A stretch of 5,303 nucleotides of DNA from Flavobacterium sp. (GTDB lineage Bacteria > Bacteroidota > Bacteroidia > Flavobacteriales > Flavobacteriaceae). The notes under the pieces are model-generated. The model was not told where the DNA came from. It ran no database searches and saw only the letters and a list, made by a program, of their open reading frames with translations. Positions within the stretch are counted from its first letter, which is position 1. Each line of letters opens with the position of its first letter. The position numbers and the translations under genes were made by a program. Below are positions 3,869 to 5,303 of this stretch, one piece after another. Location: the NCBI GenBank assembly GCA_004296145.1, contig SEBM01000298.1, forward strand, positions 1 through 5,303, given 5' to 3'.

Positions 3869-5303
3869 ATGAAAAACATTATTTACATACTACTTCTTGT
3901 AGTAGCAAGCGCAAATTGTCAGACAAGCCATAAAGCATTGACAAAAAAAACAGATTACAGCTTTCTAACAGATAGCCTGAATATTGACCAGCAATTAGAA
4001 AAATATAAACTGCCCGGATTTAGTGTGGTCATTTTTGAAAACTACAAGATTGTATATTCAAAGCAATTTGGAGTGAAATCAATAAATTCTAAGGAAAAAA
4101 TAGACCAAAATACAGCTTTTTCTACGGCATCAATTTCAAAACCCATTACGGCGCTTCTTTGTTTTATGCTTGAAGAAAAAGGTCTGCTTAATTTAGATGA
4201 TCCAATAGATCCTTATTTAAAACGCTGGCATTTGCCAAAAAGCAAGTTTACTGAAAATAACATACCAACCTGGAGACAATTTCTAAACCATACCGCTGGT
4301 ACCAGTCAGGATGGATTTGAAGATCATTATGAAGGAGAAGCAATTCCGACATTAAAGCAAAGTCTTTTAGGACAGATACCGAGATATGATAAAGAAATAG
4401 AATTTTTGTTTACGCCGGGAACCAGTTGGCAATACAGCGGTGGTGGTTATACCATTATTCAAATGGCATTAGAAGATACGTTTAATAAATCTATGGCAGA
4501 ACTTGCAAAAGAATATATTTTTTCGCCTCTTGGTTTAAAGAATACTACAATGATTCAGCCAAATGAAAAGGGTTTTCTAACAAATGTGGCTCTTGTTCAT
4601 GATAAAGACGGAAAAGTGATTAAAACAGGTTTGCCAATCACCCCGCAAGTTGCGCCATCAGGAATGTGGTCTACGCCAACTGATTTAGCTAAAATTGCTA
4701 TTGAAATGCAAAATGCATTGCGCAATAAAAACAACAAGGTAATTTCTCATAATGTGGCAAAAAAAGTAACAGCTGTAAGCGCTTTAAGAAATGCCATTGG
4801 AGGCTGGAGCTACGGATGGCAAAAGTCTTTTGGTTATAATAATTATGACTGGTTTATGTGTAACGGTTCCAATACTGGAGTTGGCGGTAATATTGGCGCT
4901 ACCATGACAGATGGAAATGGCTTTGCATTTCTCGCCAATGGAGAAAAACCCAATCGTTTTCCTGTAATGAGCCATACTCAAAAAACGATTCTGAAGTTGA
5001 TGGATTGGAGCAATAAAACTGCTAATGAAAGCATTCAGGAAATACCTTTGTCTGTAAAAGAAAAACTAATTGGGACTTACGATGATTTTCTTTATGGGCA
5101 GGGAATAGAAACCAAAATAACAGAAAGAAATAACCGTCTTTATGTTGAATCTATGTTATTGGAACATTTTAAAGGGAAAAACGATTATGAATTACGCTAT
5201 TTAAAAAACGGATTATTTAAAATTGTAGATTATCCTAACTTGTTGAAATTCGAATTTAACGACGGGAAAGCAACTTCTGTAACCTTGATAAGGGATAATA
5301 TGG
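3869..5303 (+). CDS. Secreted serine hydrolase, beta-lactamase/CubicO family (3' end cut by window)
   Basis: The reading frame stays open for 478 codons and runs off the window. The enzyme belongs to the serine hydrolases with a penicillin-binding-protein fold (class C beta-lactamase relatives, esterases, D-amino-acid peptidases); the substrate cannot be told from sequence. The signal sequence is residues 1-17. VASANC could be an atypical lipobox with Cys17 lipidated (Asn at -1 is unusual), or cleavage could follow Ala15 (ASA). The active-site SxxK is S88-I-S-K91 in STASISKP, the second motif is Y189-S-G in QYSGGGY, and FLNHTAGT (138-145) and SGMWSTPTDLA (264-274) are further family hallmarks. 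The region GSNTGVGGN (333-341) replaces the KTG box of true beta-lactamases, so antibiotic hydrolysis is not implied. From about residue 390 a C-terminal beta-rich domain begins (LIGTYDDF). It follows the AraC-type regulator by 152 bp on the same strand, probably with its own promoter. Confidence 0.92.
   Translation, partial: MKNIIYILLLVVASANCQTSHKALTKKTDYSFLTDSLNIDQQLEKYKLPGFSVVIFENYKIVYSKQFGVKSINSKEKIDQNTAFSTASISKPITALLCFMLEEKGLLNLDDPIDPYLKRWHLPKSKFTENNIPTWRQFLNHTAGTSQDGFEDHYEGEAIPTLKQSLLGQIPRYDKEIEFLFTPGTSWQYSGGGYTIIQMALEDTFNKSMAELAKEYIFSPLGLKNTTMIQPNEKGFLTNVALVHDKDGKVIKTGLPITPQVAPSGMWSTPTDLAKIAIEMQNALRNKNNKVISHNVAKKVTAVSALRNAIGGWSYGWQKSFGYNNYDWFMCNGSNTGVGGNIGATMTDGNGFAFLANGEKPNRFPVMSHTQKTILKLMDWSNKTANESIQEIPLSVKEKLIGTYDDFLYGQGIETKITERNNRLYVESMLLEHFKGKNDYELRYLKNGLFKIVDYPNLLKFEFNDGKATSVTLIRDNM

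Noticed and set aside
3869..3919. Similar signal-peptide starts of the two exported proteins (MKKIIYALILSLVVAS and MKNIIYILLLVVAS) as a sign of common origin
   Set aside because: The resemblance stops at the signal sequence, which is low-complexity and hydrophobic by nature; the mature proteins are unrelated.
3613..3933. 106-codon plus-strand ORF
   Set aside because: It is an out-of-frame reading across the end of the AraC-domain gene, the operator gap and the hydrolase signal sequence; the other frames carry clear family motifs.
4784..4981. 65-codon minus-strand ORF
   Set aside because: It is antisense to the conserved region of the serine hydrolase, which remains open to the window end.
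3869..5303. Calling the serine hydrolase an antibiotic-resistance beta-lactamase
   Set aside because: SxxK is present, but the Y-S-G and GSNTG regions differ from class C YxN and KTG boxes, and the C-terminal extra domain is typical of non-beta-lactamase relatives.
1..5303. CRISPR array, insertion sequence or other mobile-element gene
   Set aside because: No regularly spaced repeats, transposase or integrase motifs, or terminal inverted repeats were seen; the tRNA-like scar is the only hint of past integration.

Overview
The window looks like chromosomal DNA of a Bacteroidota member, most likely of the Flavobacterium type. It is AT-rich, the start codons follow A-rich leaders without clear Shine-Dalgarno sequences, and two intergenic sites fit the Bacteroidota promoter consensus (TTTG or TTG, about 20 bases, TAnnTTTG). 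It also carries a seven-helix membrane protein fused to an AraC-type DNA-binding domain, an architecture common in that phylum. The assignment rests on reading alone, with no database search.

Left part (1-885): a secreted protein of unknown function (55-651) has a short tandem repeat containing KKWEA and a possible OB-like C-terminal half. It is followed by a strong hairpin terminator (674-707) with T-runs on both strands. Next to it, on the minus strand, is a short stretch resembling the 3' end of a tRNA with a 5-base interruption (710-745), possibly the scar of an old integration. Nothing else convincing was seen up to 885.

Middle part (886-2258): an alpha/beta hydrolase of the epoxide-hydrolase-like group (minus strand, 886-1767) is divergent from a small MerR-family regulator (1893-2258). 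Their 125-bp intergenic region holds two consensus promoters lying on top of each other on opposite strands (1803-1844), flanked by a near-palindrome (core 1846-1863) that is a good MerR operator candidate. The arrangement suggests the regulator controls both itself and the hydrolase.

Right part (2259-5303): a 315-bp gap holds a weak hairpin, two related short palindromes and a few doubtful small ORFs. It leads to the membrane-embedded AraC-type regulator (2574-3716) and, 152 bp further on the same strand, to a secreted serine hydrolase of the beta-lactamase/CubicO family (3869 to the window end, truncated). Between these two genes is a perfect 10-bp direct repeat with a 22-bp period, the geometry expected of an AraC-type operator. 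The simplest reading is a one-component signalling pair: a membrane regulator that senses something in or across the membrane and switches on the adjacent exported hydrolase.
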